In this document: piece by piece, positions 44,608 to 53,461 of the stretch
Position numbering within the stretch: position 1 is the stretch's first letter
Layout of the letters: the number at the start of each line of letters is the position of its first letter
From: Clostridiaceae bacterium
GTDB lineage: Bacteria; Bacillota; Clostridia; Lachnospirales; Lachnospiraceae
Reading direction: 5' to 3'
DNA: 64,000 bases
Assembly: GCA_910574345.1 (NCBI GenBank)
Contig: CAJSZV010000004.1
Location: forward strand, 1 to 64,000
Notes under the pieces: generated by a model
Databases searched by the model: none
What the model was told of the DNA's origin: nothing
What the model saw: only the letters and a program-made list of their open reading frames with translations
Position numbers and translations under genes: made by a program

Positions 44608-46483
44608 TAAGGGCATAAAAGACAATCCTCTTAAGACAAGGGAAGACGTAAGAGCCCTGGCCCGGACCATGATTGATTCTGCCCTGGCCCGGTTCGGTCA
44701 GGGAGACTTGTCTGTATGCGAGGGGGAGACCGGTGCAAAATACTCCCACAAGACAGCCTGGATAGAGGGATTTCTCCGCCCTCTCTTCGGGCTTGTTCCC
44801 CTTTGCGCAGGCGGTTTTTCAAGTGATCTGTGGGAAGTTTACAGACAAAGAATCGCGGCGGGAACAGACCCGGACTCAGAGGAATACTGGGGAGAGCTTG
44901 AGGGAAAAGATCAGAAGATTGTGGAGATGGCGTCCCTTGGCCTGGGGCTTGCCCTGGCGCCGGAGTTTCTCTGGGAGCCCTTTTCCAAAAAGGAAAGGGA
45001 GAATCTGGCCGGCTGGCTTCGGCAGGTAAATGAGGCCCCTCTGGCAGCCAACAACTGGCTGTTTTTCCCGGTGATTGTGAACCTGGGACTGAAAAAAGCG
45101 GGGGCTTCCTACAGCCAGGAGATAATGGATGAGGCCCTTTCGAGAATAGAAGACAACTATCTGGGAGAGGGATGGTACTCTGACGGTCCTGCGCCTCAGA
45201 GAGATTACTATATCCCTTTTGCCATGCATTTTTATGGTCTGATCTATGCAGGGCTTATGGAGGATGAAGACCAAGAGCGCTGCCGTCTCTATAAGGAGCG
45301 CGCCGCCTTGTTTGCAAAGGACTTTATCTTCTGGTTCGGAGGGGAGGGGGACGGCCTGCCCTTTGGGCGCAGCCTTACCTACCGTTTTGCCATGTCCGCC
45401 TTCTGGGGAGCCTTGGCTTTTGCAGGCGTGGAAGTTTTCCCCTGGGGTGTGGTGAAAGGACTCCTTCTTCGAAACATCCGGTGGTGGATGAGGCGTCCCA
45501 TCTGGGACGAGGGCGGTGTCATGACCATAGGGTATGGATATCCCAATCTGAAGATGGCGGAATTTTACAATGCCCCCGGTTCCCCGGCATGGGCCATGAA
45601 ATCTTTTCTCGCTCTGGCCCTTCCGGACACACACCCCTTCTGGCAGGCGAAGGAGGAAGAACTTCCGGCTCTTCCCCGCCTTTCCCTGCAGCCCCATCCC
45701 TTTATGCTGATTATGAGGGGGGAGGAGGGAAGACATGTGCAGGCTCTGACCTCCGGCCAGTATGCCCGGTTCGAGCCCACCTTCATGTCGGCCAAATACG
45801 AAAAATTTGCCTACTCCAATGTGTTTGGATTCAGTGTTCCGGGAGGAGAATACGGATATGATCAGGGAGCCTTTGACTCCACGCTGGCCCTGTGCGAACA
45901 GGGAGACGATCTGTACCGGGTCCGCAGGAAGTGTGAGTGGGTCAGGGTGTCCTATGAGGGGATTGTAAGTCTGTGGAAACCCTGGCCGGACGTAAGGGTC
46001 TGCACCTGGCTCATCCCCTGGGGCTCCTGGCATGTGCGGGTTCACAAAATAACCGGCAGCCGGCTTTTAAAAGGAGGAGAAGGCGCTTACGCAGTGGGAT
46101 GCGACGGCGGCTTTTCCCATGAGACGGTGCTGGAAGATCAGAACGAGTCTATGGCAAGGGCCTGGTATCCCAAAGGCTGCACGGCTGTTCTCAATCTGGA
46201 GGGAGTAAGAAAGGGCCAGGTGGTTGTGCCCCATCCCAATACCAATGTGCTCTATTCCCGGACAAAGCTGCCTGTACTTACCGGCGATCTGCTTTTGGGG
46301 GAGACATGGCTGGCCTGCGGCGTTCTGGGCACAAGAACCCTTTTTGAGGCCGAGAAAGAATGGGAGCATCCCCCGGTTTACACAAGAGACGATCATGGAT
46401 TTTGCGTCTCCGGAAAAGGAAAATCTCTGACCTGGCGTTTTGACACGGAAGAATGGAGGATGGACGGTGAAGGAGACATGTGA
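44600..46483 (+). CDS. DUF2264 domain protein
   Basis: A 627-aa cytoplasmic protein. The first 380 residues form the DUF2264 domain, predicted as an (alpha/alpha)6 toroid (WIEGFLRPLFGLVPL, NNWLFFPVIVNLGLKK, DGPAPQRDYYIPFAMHFYGL). A C-terminal beta-rich part follows (MLIMRGEEGRHVQAL onward). Domains of this fold are glycosidases or lyases acting on uronic acid-containing glycans. No catalytic residues are assigned here with confidence. It sits in the import/desulfation operon, so an accessory depolymerising role is likely. Confidence 0.72.
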   Translation: MYNKGIKDNPLKTREDVRALARTMIDSALARFGQGDLSVCEGETGAKYSHKTAWIEGFLRPLFGLVPLCAGGFSSDLWEVYRQRIAAGTDPDSEEYWGELEGKDQKIVEMASLGLGLALAPEFLWEPFSKKERENLAGWLRQVNEAPLAANNWLFFPVIVNLGLKKAGASYSQEIMDEALSRIEDNYLGEGWYSDGPAPQRDYYIPFAMHFYGLIYAGLMEDEDQERCRLYKERAALFAKDFIFWFGGEGDGLPFGRSLTYRFAMSAFWGALAFAGVEVFPWGVVKGLLLRNIRWWMRRPIWDEGGVMTIGYGYPNLKMAEFYNAPGSPAWAMKSFLALALPDTHPFWQAKEEELPALPRLSLQPHPFMLIMRGEEGRHVQALTSGQYARFEPTFMSAKYEKFAYSNVFGFSVPGGEYGYDQGAFDSTLALCEQGDDLYRVRRKCEWVRVSYEGIVSLWKPWPDVRVCTWLIPWGSWHVRVHKITGSRLLKGGEGAYAVGCDGGFSHETVLEDQNESMARAWYPKGCTAVLNLEGVRKGQVVVPHPNTNVLYSRTKLPVLTGDLLLGETWLACGVLGTRTLFEAEKEWEHPPVYTRDDHGFCVSGKGKSLTWRFDTEEWRMDGEGDM

Positions 46484-48239
46484 GGATTTGCTGCGCTCAT
46501 GGTGCGGCGGACTTTTAAAGCTGCAGCTTCAAAACCGAAAAGAGCCATCCCTTCAGGGCGGGATCCTGTGTCCGGCCTGCGGGATGATCCATGGCAGATG
46601 TTTTGACGCCATCTATCCTTTTTTGTATCTGGCTGATGCAGACCATGACGACACATACAAAAAAGGAGCCGAGCTTTTGTTTCAGTGGGCGGAACACACC
46701 GTATCCCGCTCCGACGGCTCCTATGTCAACGACATCAATTCCCCGTGGAAGGGAACCACGGTTTTTTCCGTCATTCAGTTAATTGAGGCCCTGACTTTTC
46801 ACGGCCATGTGCTGGGGAAGGATACCTTTGAGCAGTGGAAGGCGCGGGTGAAGAAGGCGGCGGACTTTCTGGCCGGATTTAAGGAGTTTGAAGTGTGCAA
46901 TGTAAATTACCGCATTGCCTGCAGCCTTGCCATGGAGCTGTGCGCCGATTTCCTGGGAGAAGAACGCTACCGTATCCGGGCCAAGGAGCTTTCTGCACTT
47001 GCCCTGCCCCAGCTGACTGAGGACGGACTTCTGGCGGGAGAAGGACGGCCCACAGACGGCTTTAGCCCCAGAGGATGCCGTCCCGTGGATATCGGGTATA
47101 ATCTGGAAGAGTCTCTTCCTTCTTTTTTGCAGTACACGTTGAAAACAGGAAACGCTTCTCTAAAGGAGCAGGTGATCCGGGTTTTGAAAAGACATCTTCT
47201 CTTTATGCTGGACGACGGAGGAATGGACAACAGTTTCGGAACCAGGAATTACAAGTGGACTTACTGGGGCAGCCGGACCAGCGACGGGTGCGTCCTTGGC
47301 TGTCTTTTAGCTGCCTCCGGGGAGCCGGAGCTGGGAACGGCAGCTTTTAGGAATCTGTCTCTTTTAAAAGCCTGTACTTTTGACGGGCTTCTCTACGGAG
47401 GTCTCCATATGCGTGACATGGGGGAGCCTCCCTGCGTCCATCACACCTTTGCCCACGCCAAAGTTCTGGCAGGGATTTTAGATCAGGAACTTTGGCCGTA
47501 TTTTTGCCGGGGAGAGCTTCCCAGAAGCCGGATGAAAGCACCGGAATATATGAAGGAGCTGGATACCTGGGTGATTCCGGGGAGAGAGTACACGGCTACG
47601 GTTACGGCCTATGACTGGGAATACGGAGGGCTGCCAAAGGGCCATCCAGGAGGAGGAACCTTGTCTCTTCTGTGGCACAAAAAGGCAGGGCTCACCTTGT
47701 GCTCCAGCATGGGAACATATTCGTTAAAAGAGCCTTATAATATGACCATGCCCCGTTTTGATTGCCATGAGTGTCTGACTCCCAGACTTGAGATGACAGA
47801 GGAGGGAAGGGTTTATTCCAGTCTGTATGACCACAGGTGCAGGATGGTGCAGACGGGGGAGCCGGGCCCTGTGACGGTCATAGAGGTAAGGGGCTGCATG
47901 ACAAGTCAGGAAGGCCGCAGGGAAGAGGGCAGAGAATATGCCATACGTTATATCTTTGAGCCGGACCGGATCCGTGTTTTGGGAGAGATGCCGGAAAAAA
48001 CCAGGTGGATTCTGCCTGTGGTCTCCGGGCGTGAGGAAGAAGTCATGGTCCATGAACAGCAGGTAACCGTGAAAAAAGGGGAAACTTATGTAACCCTTAT
48101 GGGAGAGCAGGGGAAACTGTCCCTGCCCCATGGCACCCGGCGGATCTACAACCTGGTTCCGGGAGCAGAAGCCCTTCGCCTTGATCTTAAGGAGGAAAAG
48201 GGGCGGGCGGCCTTTTCTCTCTCCTTTCGTCAGAGCTGA
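46467..48239 (+). CDS. Unassigned lyase/hydrolase-like protein of the glycan locus
   Basis: A 590-aa protein I cannot place with certainty. The first 380 residues are alpha-helical with repeated aromatic and acidic positions (NYRIACSLAMELCADFLG, RPVDIGYNLEESLPSFLQYTL, DDGGMDNSFGTRNYKWTYWGSR), which suggests an (alpha/alpha)n toroid. From about residue 385 a beta-sandwich seems to follow (WVIPGREYTATVTAYDWEYGG). This order resembles heparinase II/III-like or GH-type uronate enzymes. A GTG start (46467) with GGAGG seven bases upstream is preferred over the in-frame TTG at 46440. It overlaps the DUF2264 gene end. Confidence 0.6.
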   Translation: MKETCEDLLRSWCGGLLKLQLQNRKEPSLQGGILCPACGMIHGRCFDAIYPFLYLADADHDDTYKKGAELLFQWAEHTVSRSDGSYVNDINSPWKGTTVFSVIQLIEALTFHGHVLGKDTFEQWKARVKKAADFLAGFKEFEVCNVNYRIACSLAMELCADFLGEERYRIRAKELSALALPQLTEDGLLAGEGRPTDGFSPRGCRPVDIGYNLEESLPSFLQYTLKTGNASLKEQVIRVLKRHLLFMLDDGGMDNSFGTRNYKWTYWGSRTSDGCVLGCLLAASGEPELGTAAFRNLSLLKACTFDGLLYGGLHMRDMGEPPCVHHTFAHAKVLAGILDQELWPYFCRGELPRSRMKAPEYMKELDTWVIPGREYTATVTAYDWEYGGLPKGHPGGGTLSLLWHKKAGLTLCSSMGTYSLKEPYNMTMPRFDCHECLTPRLEMTEEGRVYSSLYDHRCRMVQTGEPGPVTVIEVRGCMTSQEGRREEGREYAIRYIFEPDRIRVLGEMPEKTRWILPVVSGREEEVMVHEQQVTVKKGETYVTLMGEQGKLSLPHGTRRIYNLVPGAEALRLDLKEEKGRAAFSLSFRQS

Positions 48240-48280
48240 AAAGGGACGGCAAAACCGGATGTGAAGTTTTAGGAGGTCAG

Positions 48281-50461
48281 ATGATGAAGGAACGACGGCA
48301 GGCATCGAAGAGCACGGTGTTTTATCAATTATATATTGTGAATATCATTATAATTGTTTTATTTATCTGTATGATTGCGGCTGTCTGCAGCGTATACAGC
48401 ACCAGGCTGATTCTGAAATCCATGACCACATTCAACGAGACCATGCTGGAAGAAAAACGTCAGTCCATGGATGAGCGGGTACGGCAATTGGATGAGACGG
48501 TGTACCTGATTCTCGGAGACAGGAACGTGTTCAACCTGATCATGACCAGCGAGGCATATAACGGAAGGCCTATGGCCCTCTTAAACATTATCCGCCATTT
48601 CCAGAATGTGTGTTCCAACAACAGCCTGATCAAGGGGATTGAGCTGGTGGATCTGCAGAGGGGAATCTCCGTTACGGAGAAAGCCAAGACCACTGTCCAG
48701 TCAGACGGGCTTCAGGTGGATTTTTCCTCAAAAAGCTTTTTTATGATCCGGGAAGAGGAAGGAGAGCAGAAGCTGGAGCTGATTCAGCGGCTGGAACCCA
48801 TTCAGGGAGAGAAGATCGTTTACCTGATCCTTACAGTGGATCTGGCGGCATTCACAGACAATATCCTTATGGGAAACGAATCGGGAATGGTGAGGAGCTG
48901 TCTCATGGCGGATGAGGGCGGAATTGTCATAGGCGGCGACCGCAGTCAGGAGGAGGTGGATGAACACTTAAAGATTCAGGAGGCTGCGGCGGAGCAGTTC
49001 GAGAGCAGAGGCCGCCGGTTTATGCTGTATAAAAAGAAGTCGGAGCTCTCCAACCTGGCCATGGGAACGGTTCAGGACTATACCTATCTTACCAAAGAGA
49101 GCAGCCAGGTAAGGCGCAGGATTATTATGGTAAGCCTTTTGGTCATCGGCGCGGCATCGGTGATTATCTACGGGTTTGCCTTGTATTTCTACAGACCCTT
49201 AAAACGCTTGGGGAGCAAGCTTGCCATCATGGCCGTGCAGGATAAACCTGATATGGTTAAAAACGAATATATGCTGATTGAGAATGTGGTAAAGGAGCTT
49301 CAGACGGACAAGGAGTACGGCCTGCCCTCCGTAGTCAGGGATTCCGTGGGGAAACTGGTGACCGAGGTCTTTGACCAGGAACGGTTTGAACATCTGAAAC
49401 GCCTGCTGCGCCAGAACATGGATTTTGTGTGGTATGTCCTTATAGTGGTGGAATGCGACAATGAGGAGGACCGCCGGCAGGCACAGGCCGCCTGGCAGGA
49501 GCTGATTGCCAGAGAGGAGATGGTGGACGGACTTCTGGCAGGGCTGACTCAGACTAGGCTGGTGGGAATCTTCAACACCGATCTTTCCTATGAAGATTTT
49601 CTGGAGATGGCAAAGGAGCAGAAGCAGGAACTGGAAGAGTGCCAGGGGATTCTGTGTACCTGCTGTGTCAGCCAGGAATTTCAGAATCCGGAGAACATGA
49701 GCCTGATTTATTCAGCCACTCTGCGGACCCTGGAGAAAACATTTTTTAAGGGAAAAAATACGCTGATTCATGAGAACGCGCCGGCTGCGGAGTTCAAGCA
49801 CGAATGCTATAAGAAGGAGACACAGAAGCAGTTAAACCGGCTGGTGCGGGAGGGAAAAGAGGAGGAAGCCCTTGAGACCCTTCACGGCCTTACGAAGGAC
49901 TTAAGCGTAAAGGCCACGGACATTCAGTATACCCGGCTTTTGTATTTTCAGATATGCAGCAATCTTATCGAAAATGTTCTGGAACTGGGCTGCCAGATGC
50001 CTAAGGAGTACAGCGAGCGGGCCGTGTTCCAAAGGATTTTCAAGGCCAGGGATCTGATGGAACTGGAGCAGGTGTCAGAGAAGATTCTCATGGCCTGCGT
50101 GGAGAAGTTCAGAAGAAAAGACCAGGCCTATTCCCCCAACGTGGAGAAGGCCATCGGATATATTATGTCCAATTATGAGAAGGATCTGTCTCTGGACGAT
50201 GTGGCGGGAAGCGTATTTTTGTCCTCCGGTTATCTGAGCATTATCTTTAAGGAGGAGACGGGATACACGGTTTTGGAGTACATTACCTACATTCGGATGC
50301 AGAAGGCCAAGGAGCTGATTCTCCAGGCGCCTGCCCTGAAAGTGAAGGATATCGCCGAGCGTCTGGGGTATAACAACGTTCAAAGCTTTATCCGATATTT
50401 TAAGAAATATTACGGGGAAACCCCTATGGCCTTTCGCAAAAAATCGGGATATGGGGGATGA
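48281..50461 (+). CDS. Membrane AraC-type regulator with extracellular sensor
   Basis: A 726-aa one-component regulator. Membrane helices lie at about residues 15-38 and 286-305, enclosing an extracellular Cache-like ligand domain. A cytoplasmic part (about 340-620) with no clear motif follows, then two AraC helix-turn-helix motifs at the end (LSLDDVAGSVFLSSGYLSIIFKEE, LKVKDIAERLGYNNVQSFIRYFKKYYGE). Regulators of this build commonly sit beside LplB/YtcP importers and are thought to sense the binding protein or its sugar. It probably activates the operon starting at 37133. The next gene is on the other strand. Confidence 0.85.
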   Translation: MMKERRQASKSTVFYQLYIVNIIIIVLFICMIAAVCSVYSTRLILKSMTTFNETMLEEKRQSMDERVRQLDETVYLILGDRNVFNLIMTSEAYNGRPMALLNIIRHFQNVCSNNSLIKGIELVDLQRGISVTEKAKTTVQSDGLQVDFSSKSFFMIREEEGEQKLELIQRLEPIQGEKIVYLILTVDLAAFTDNILMGNESGMVRSCLMADEGGIVIGGDRSQEEVDEHLKIQEAAAEQFESRGRRFMLYKKKSELSNLAMGTVQDYTYLTKESSQVRRRIIMVSLLVIGAASVIIYGFALYFYRPLKRLGSKLAIMAVQDKPDMVKNEYMLIENVVKELQTDKEYGLPSVVRDSVGKLVTEVFDQERFEHLKRLLRQNMDFVWYVLIVVECDNEEDRRQAQAAWQELIAREEMVDGLLAGLTQTRLVGIFNTDLSYEDFLEMAKEQKQELEECQGILCTCCVSQEFQNPENMSLIYSATLRTLEKTFFKGKNTLIHENAPAAEFKHECYKKETQKQLNRLVREGKEEEALETLHGLTKDLSVKATDIQYTRLLYFQICSNLIENVLELGCQMPKEYSERAVFQRIFKARDLMELEQVSEKILMACVEKFRRKDQAYSPNVEKAIGYIMSNYEKDLSLDDVAGSVFLSSGYLSIIFKEETGYTVLEYITYIRMQKAKELILQAPALKVKDIAERLGYNNVQSFIRYFKKYYGETPMAFRKKSGYGG

Positions 50462-50466
50462 GGGCC

Positions 50467-50511
50467 AAAAAGAGCAGAACAGATGGAAAGACCATTGGTT
50501 CTGCTCTTTTT
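50467..50511. terminator. Bidirectional terminator between the glycan locus and the LacI gene
   Basis: Perfect 14-bp arms, AAAAAGAGCAGAAC (50467-50480) and GTTCTGCTCTTTTT (50498-50511), with A- and T-rich ends suited to termination in both directions. Confidence 0.8.
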
Positions 50512-50533
50512 GTATGGTTGTCCATTTTTAATG

Positions 50534-51580
50534 TTATGAGATGGACTTGCTTCTTATGCCGCAGCTTCCGCAGCTCTCCCGCCCGGCAACATAATACGGA
50601 AGGCTGATCTTCACAGGCAGGGAATGGCCGCCCTCAATCCGGTCAATGAGAATCTTGGCCGTCATCTGCCCCATCTCTTCCACAGGAATGTGGATGGTGG
50701 TCAGCATAGGCGTTAAGTACTGCGCCGTGTCGATATCGTCAATGCTGATGAGAGAAATATCATGTGGGATAGACTTCCCGTGGTCTTTAATGGCCCGCAT
50801 GGCGCCGATGGCAGTGATATCGTTGGGACAGAAGACGGCACTAACAGGCACATTCCTCTTTAAAATCGCATCAGTCCCCCGGTATCCCCCCTCTGACGAC
50901 AGAGGAACATCGGCTGTCAGCTCCCGGCAGAAAGAAAGTCCGGCCTGAGACAGGGCCGCCAGATATCCATGGTAGCGGTTTTCGCTGTTTGTTTCCCCCA
51001 CATAGGCGATTCTTTGATGTCCCAGCTTGAAAAGATGTTCCATAGCGGTAATGGCCGCCTGATATCCGTCACAGATGATCTGGTCGTAATTGGCCTCCAG
51101 ACTGTTGAGGCCTGTATATGCCACATAACGGAAATACTGTTTTAAAAATTTTAGAAGCTGTTTGTTGCACCGCCCCAGAACTGCAACTCCGTCTACATGG
51201 TTATCCGAGATCAGACGGAAGATGCCGGGGTCATTCACATCAAAGGCGGTAAAGGTGTACTTTACAATATATCCGTGCTTAAAGGCTTCTTTTTCAATGC
51301 CTCGGGCCAGCGAAGTAAAAAATATATCTGTCTGTTCCTGATGAATCCTGGCGAAGAGGCAGGCGATGGACCGGGAGGGAACCTGGGAATCCGTGGGGCT
51401 GCCCATCTTCAGCTGACGGGCGCTGGTGTTGGGGATATAACCGGTGCGGCGCACGATCTCCCAGATCCGGTCCTGAATCTCCTGGCTGGCCGGCGCCTTG
51501 GTGCTTTTGTTGATGACACGGGAAACCGTGGAGATGGAAACCCCTGCCTCAGCGGCGATCTCTTTCAAAGTCATAATCAT
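50534..51580 (-). CDS. LacI-family transcriptional regulator
   Basis: A 348-aa regulator. The helix-turn-helix and hinge are typical (TLKEIAAEAGVSISTVSRVIN, then YIPNTSARQL), followed by a periplasmic-binding-like effector domain (about residues 65-340). The ligand is unknown. It is divergent from the sulfonate-type ABC genes, with a perfect CAAACGTTTG palindrome between them that fits a LacI-type operator. The start may be either of two nearby ATGs (51580 or 51574). Confidence 0.9.
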   Translation of the reverse strand: MIMTLKEIAAEAGVSISTVSRVINKSTKAPASQEIQDRIWEIVRRTGYIPNTSARQLKMGSPTDSQVPSRSIACLFARIHQEQTDIFFTSLARGIEKEAFKHGYIVKYTFTAFDVNDPGIFRLISDNHVDGVAVLGRCNKQLLKFLKQYFRYVAYTGLNSLEANYDQIICDGYQAAITAMEHLFKLGHQRIAYVGETNSENRYHGYLAALSQAGLSFCRELTADVPLSSEGGYRGTDAILKRNVPVSAVFCPNDITAIGAMRAIKDHGKSIPHDISLISIDDIDTAQYLTPMLTTIHIPVEEMGQMTAKILIDRIEGGHSLPVKISLPYYVAGRESCGSCGIRSKSIS

Positions 51581-51689
51581 GTTCCTTCCTGTAATGTCTT
51601 AAGATGTCCCCTGCATGTCAGTTCTCCCGGTTGGGGAGGTTATTTACCAATATATAGGATTTTCGCGGAAAATACTATGGTCAGATCGC

Positions 51690-51699
51690 CAAACGTTTG
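51690..51699. promoter_or_regulatory. Candidate LacI-type operator
   Basis: CAAACGTTTG is a perfect 10-base palindrome with the central CG typical of LacI/CcpA-family sites. A second close copy, AAAACGTTTG, lies at 54641-54650 before the histidine kinase gene. CcpA (cre) binding is the alternative. Confidence 0.45.
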
Positions 51700-51726
51700 A
51701 GGAAAAAATATAAGATTTGCCGCGCA

Positions 51727-51753
51727 AACAGTATGAAAATATTTCATACTGTT
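51727..51753. promoter_or_regulatory. Perfect 27-base inverted repeat before the ABC operon
   Basis: Arms AACAGTATGAAA (51727-51738) and TTTCATACTGTT (51742-51753) flank three bases. They lie about 81 bases before the permease start, so operator is likelier than terminator, although CTTTT follows. Confidence 0.5.
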
Positions 51754-51834
51754 CTTTTCAGCCCAACCCGGTTACACTTAAATATATAAAAGAATAGTGA
51801 CCGGACAGGTTGCAGGAAAGCAGGAGGGGTATAC

Positions 51835-52623
51835 ATGGAGACAAGAAAAAAAGACAAGTCTTTTTGGATGCAGATCCCTGACGGTGCGTGGATGGTGCTG
51901 TCGCTGGCAGCAGCGGTTCTTCTGTGGATTTTTATTGCTTCCACAGAGGCCGGCGGCGTAGTGTTCGCGGAACCGTGGGAGGTATTTGCAAAGCTGATGG
52001 ATAAGGTGTCCGACGGAACCTTGTGGCAACATACATACATCAGTTTGTTTCGGGTAATCGCAGGATTTTCGTTGGGATTTGTGATTTCCATCCCCATTGC
52101 GTTTCTTATGGGATGGTACGCGCCGTTTCGAAACGTGGTGGCGCCATGGGTGCAGTTTGTGCGGAATATTCCGCCTCTGGCTTATATCCCTCTGGTTATC
52201 ACCGGCGCAGGCGTTGGAGAGAAGGCAAAAGTCATCGTAATCTTTATCGCCTCCTTCCTGGTTTTAGTGGTTACCATATACCAGGGCGTGTGCAATGTGG
52301 ACGCCACTCTGATAAAGGCGGCAAGGGTATTAGGCGCGTCCGACAAGGATATTTTCTTTAAGGTCGTGATCCCCGCCTCCACCCCCTTTATTCTGGTAGG
52401 CGCCAGACTGGGACTTTCCGCTTCCCTTACCACTCTGGTGGCGGCGGAGCTGACCGGCGCTTCCAAGGGACTGGGAATGATGATTCAGAAAGCTCAGGGC
52501 TACTATGATATGGCCACGGTGCTTCTGGGAATTCTGATTATCGGAATTATCGGAATGTTGATGGAGCAGCTGGTTAAATTCTTAGAAAGGAAGCTGACAG
52601 GATGGCAGGAAACAGTGCAGTAA
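51835..52623 (+). CDS. ABC transporter permease, sulfonate/taurine/nitrate-type
   Basis: A 262-aa permease of the SsuC/TauC family with six predicted helices. The EAA-like loop near residue 160 reads AARVLGASDKDIFFKVVIP. The family transports aliphatic sulfonates, taurine, nitrate or thiamine precursors. Start ATG follows GGAGGGGTATAC. Its end overlaps the ATPase gene by 22 bases, so the two are coupled. Which ligand is used is not decidable from this gene. Confidence 0.88.
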   Translation: METRKKDKSFWMQIPDGAWMVLSLAAAVLLWIFIASTEAGGVVFAEPWEVFAKLMDKVSDGTLWQHTYISLFRVIAGFSLGFVISIPIAFLMGWYAPFRNVVAPWVQFVRNIPPLAYIPLVITGAGVGEKAKVIVIFIASFLVLVVTIYQGVCNVDATLIKAARVLGASDKDIFFKVVIPASTPFILVGARLGLSASLTTLVAAELTGASKGLGMMIQKAQGYYDMATVLLGILIIGIIGMLMEQLVKFLERKLTGWQETVQ

Positions 52624-53390
52624 AGGTAAAGATTGACAAGGTGGAGAAGGTATACAGCGGCCGCCACGGAGAAATGGTAGCTTTAAACGGCGTCAGTCTG
52701 GATATTATGGAAAATGAGTTCATCTGCGTGGTAGGCCCTTCGGGATGCGGAAAATCCACGCTGCTGAACGTGATTGCAGGTCTTTTGGAGCCTACGTCCG
52801 GGGCTGTCTACGTAGACGGGAAAGAGGTGCGGGGGCCGGGGCCGGAGCGGGGCGTAGTGTTTCAGCAATATGCGCTGTTTCCCTGGCTGACGGTGTTAAA
52901 GAACGTGCAGTTCGGGCTGAAGCTTAAGGGAGTCAGTGAGGCCCAGTCCAAAGAAACCGCCATGAAGTACTTGAAGATGGTGGATCTGGAGCAGTTTGCA
53001 GACTCCTACCCCAAGGAACTGTCCGGCGGCATGAAACAGAGAGTGGCCATAGCAAGGGCCTACGCAGTTAACCCCCAGGTGCTTTTGATGGATGAGCCTT
53101 TCGGCGCCCTGGATGCTCAGACCAGAACCCAGCTGCAGTCGGAACTGATTAAGACCTGGCAGGAGCAGAAAAAGACTTGCTTCTTTATCACCCATGATGT
53201 GGAGGAGGCCGTTATCCTGGCTACCAAGGTGATCATCATGAGTGCCAGACCGGGACGAATCAAGAAGATAGTGGATATCAACCTGCCTTACCCAAGGACC
53301 CAGGAGATGAAAATGGAGATGCCGTTTTTAGATCTTAAGAGTTATATCTGGGGAGAGGTATACCAGGAGTATCTGGAAGTTCGAAAGTAG
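52602..53390 (+). CDS. ABC transporter ATPase, sulfonate/taurine-type
   Basis: The nucleotide-binding subunit, 262 aa. Walker A is GPSGCGKSTLLN (about residue 46), the Q loop follows at FQQYALFPWLTV, the signature is LSGGMKQRVAIARAYA and Walker B is LLMDEPFGALD. An H-loop His is in FFITHDVEEAVIL. It belongs with the SsuB/TauB group. Partner of the preceding permease and the following lipoprotein. Confidence 0.92.
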   Translation: MAGNSAVKVKIDKVEKVYSGRHGEMVALNGVSLDIMENEFICVVGPSGCGKSTLLNVIAGLLEPTSGAVYVDGKEVRGPGPERGVVFQQYALFPWLTVLKNVQFGLKLKGVSEAQSKETAMKYLKMVDLEQFADSYPKELSGGMKQRVAIARAYAVNPQVLLMDEPFGALDAQTRTQLQSELIKTWQEQKKTCFFITHDVEEAVILATKVIIMSARPGRIKKIVDINLPYPRTQEMKMEMPFLDLKSYIWGEVYQEYLEVRK

Positions 53391-53461
53391 ACTTGCATGT
53401 GCCCGGAATCGGGACTTTTAAAGCAAAAACCACCGAAAAGGTGTAAAAGGAGGATATTTTT

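Larger units (their letters stand above)
51581..51834. other. Divergent regulatory gap, LacI gene and ABC operon
   Basis: 254 bases without a gene, containing the two palindromes described separately (51690-51699 and 51727-51753). No strong TTGACA/TATAAT pair was found for the ABC operon, though TATATAAA occurs at 51783-51790. The promoter may therefore need an activator. Confidence 0.55.

Noticed and set aside
44876-46045. A 389-codon open frame on the minus strand
   Set aside because: Antisense of the DUF2264 gene within a co-directional operon; composition is shadow-like and no domain is recognisable.
53391-53461. Hairpin between ATPase and lipoprotein genes as a terminator
   Set aside because: The CCCG/CGGG stem is only four base pairs and the same operon clearly continues, so at most it is a processing or attenuating element.
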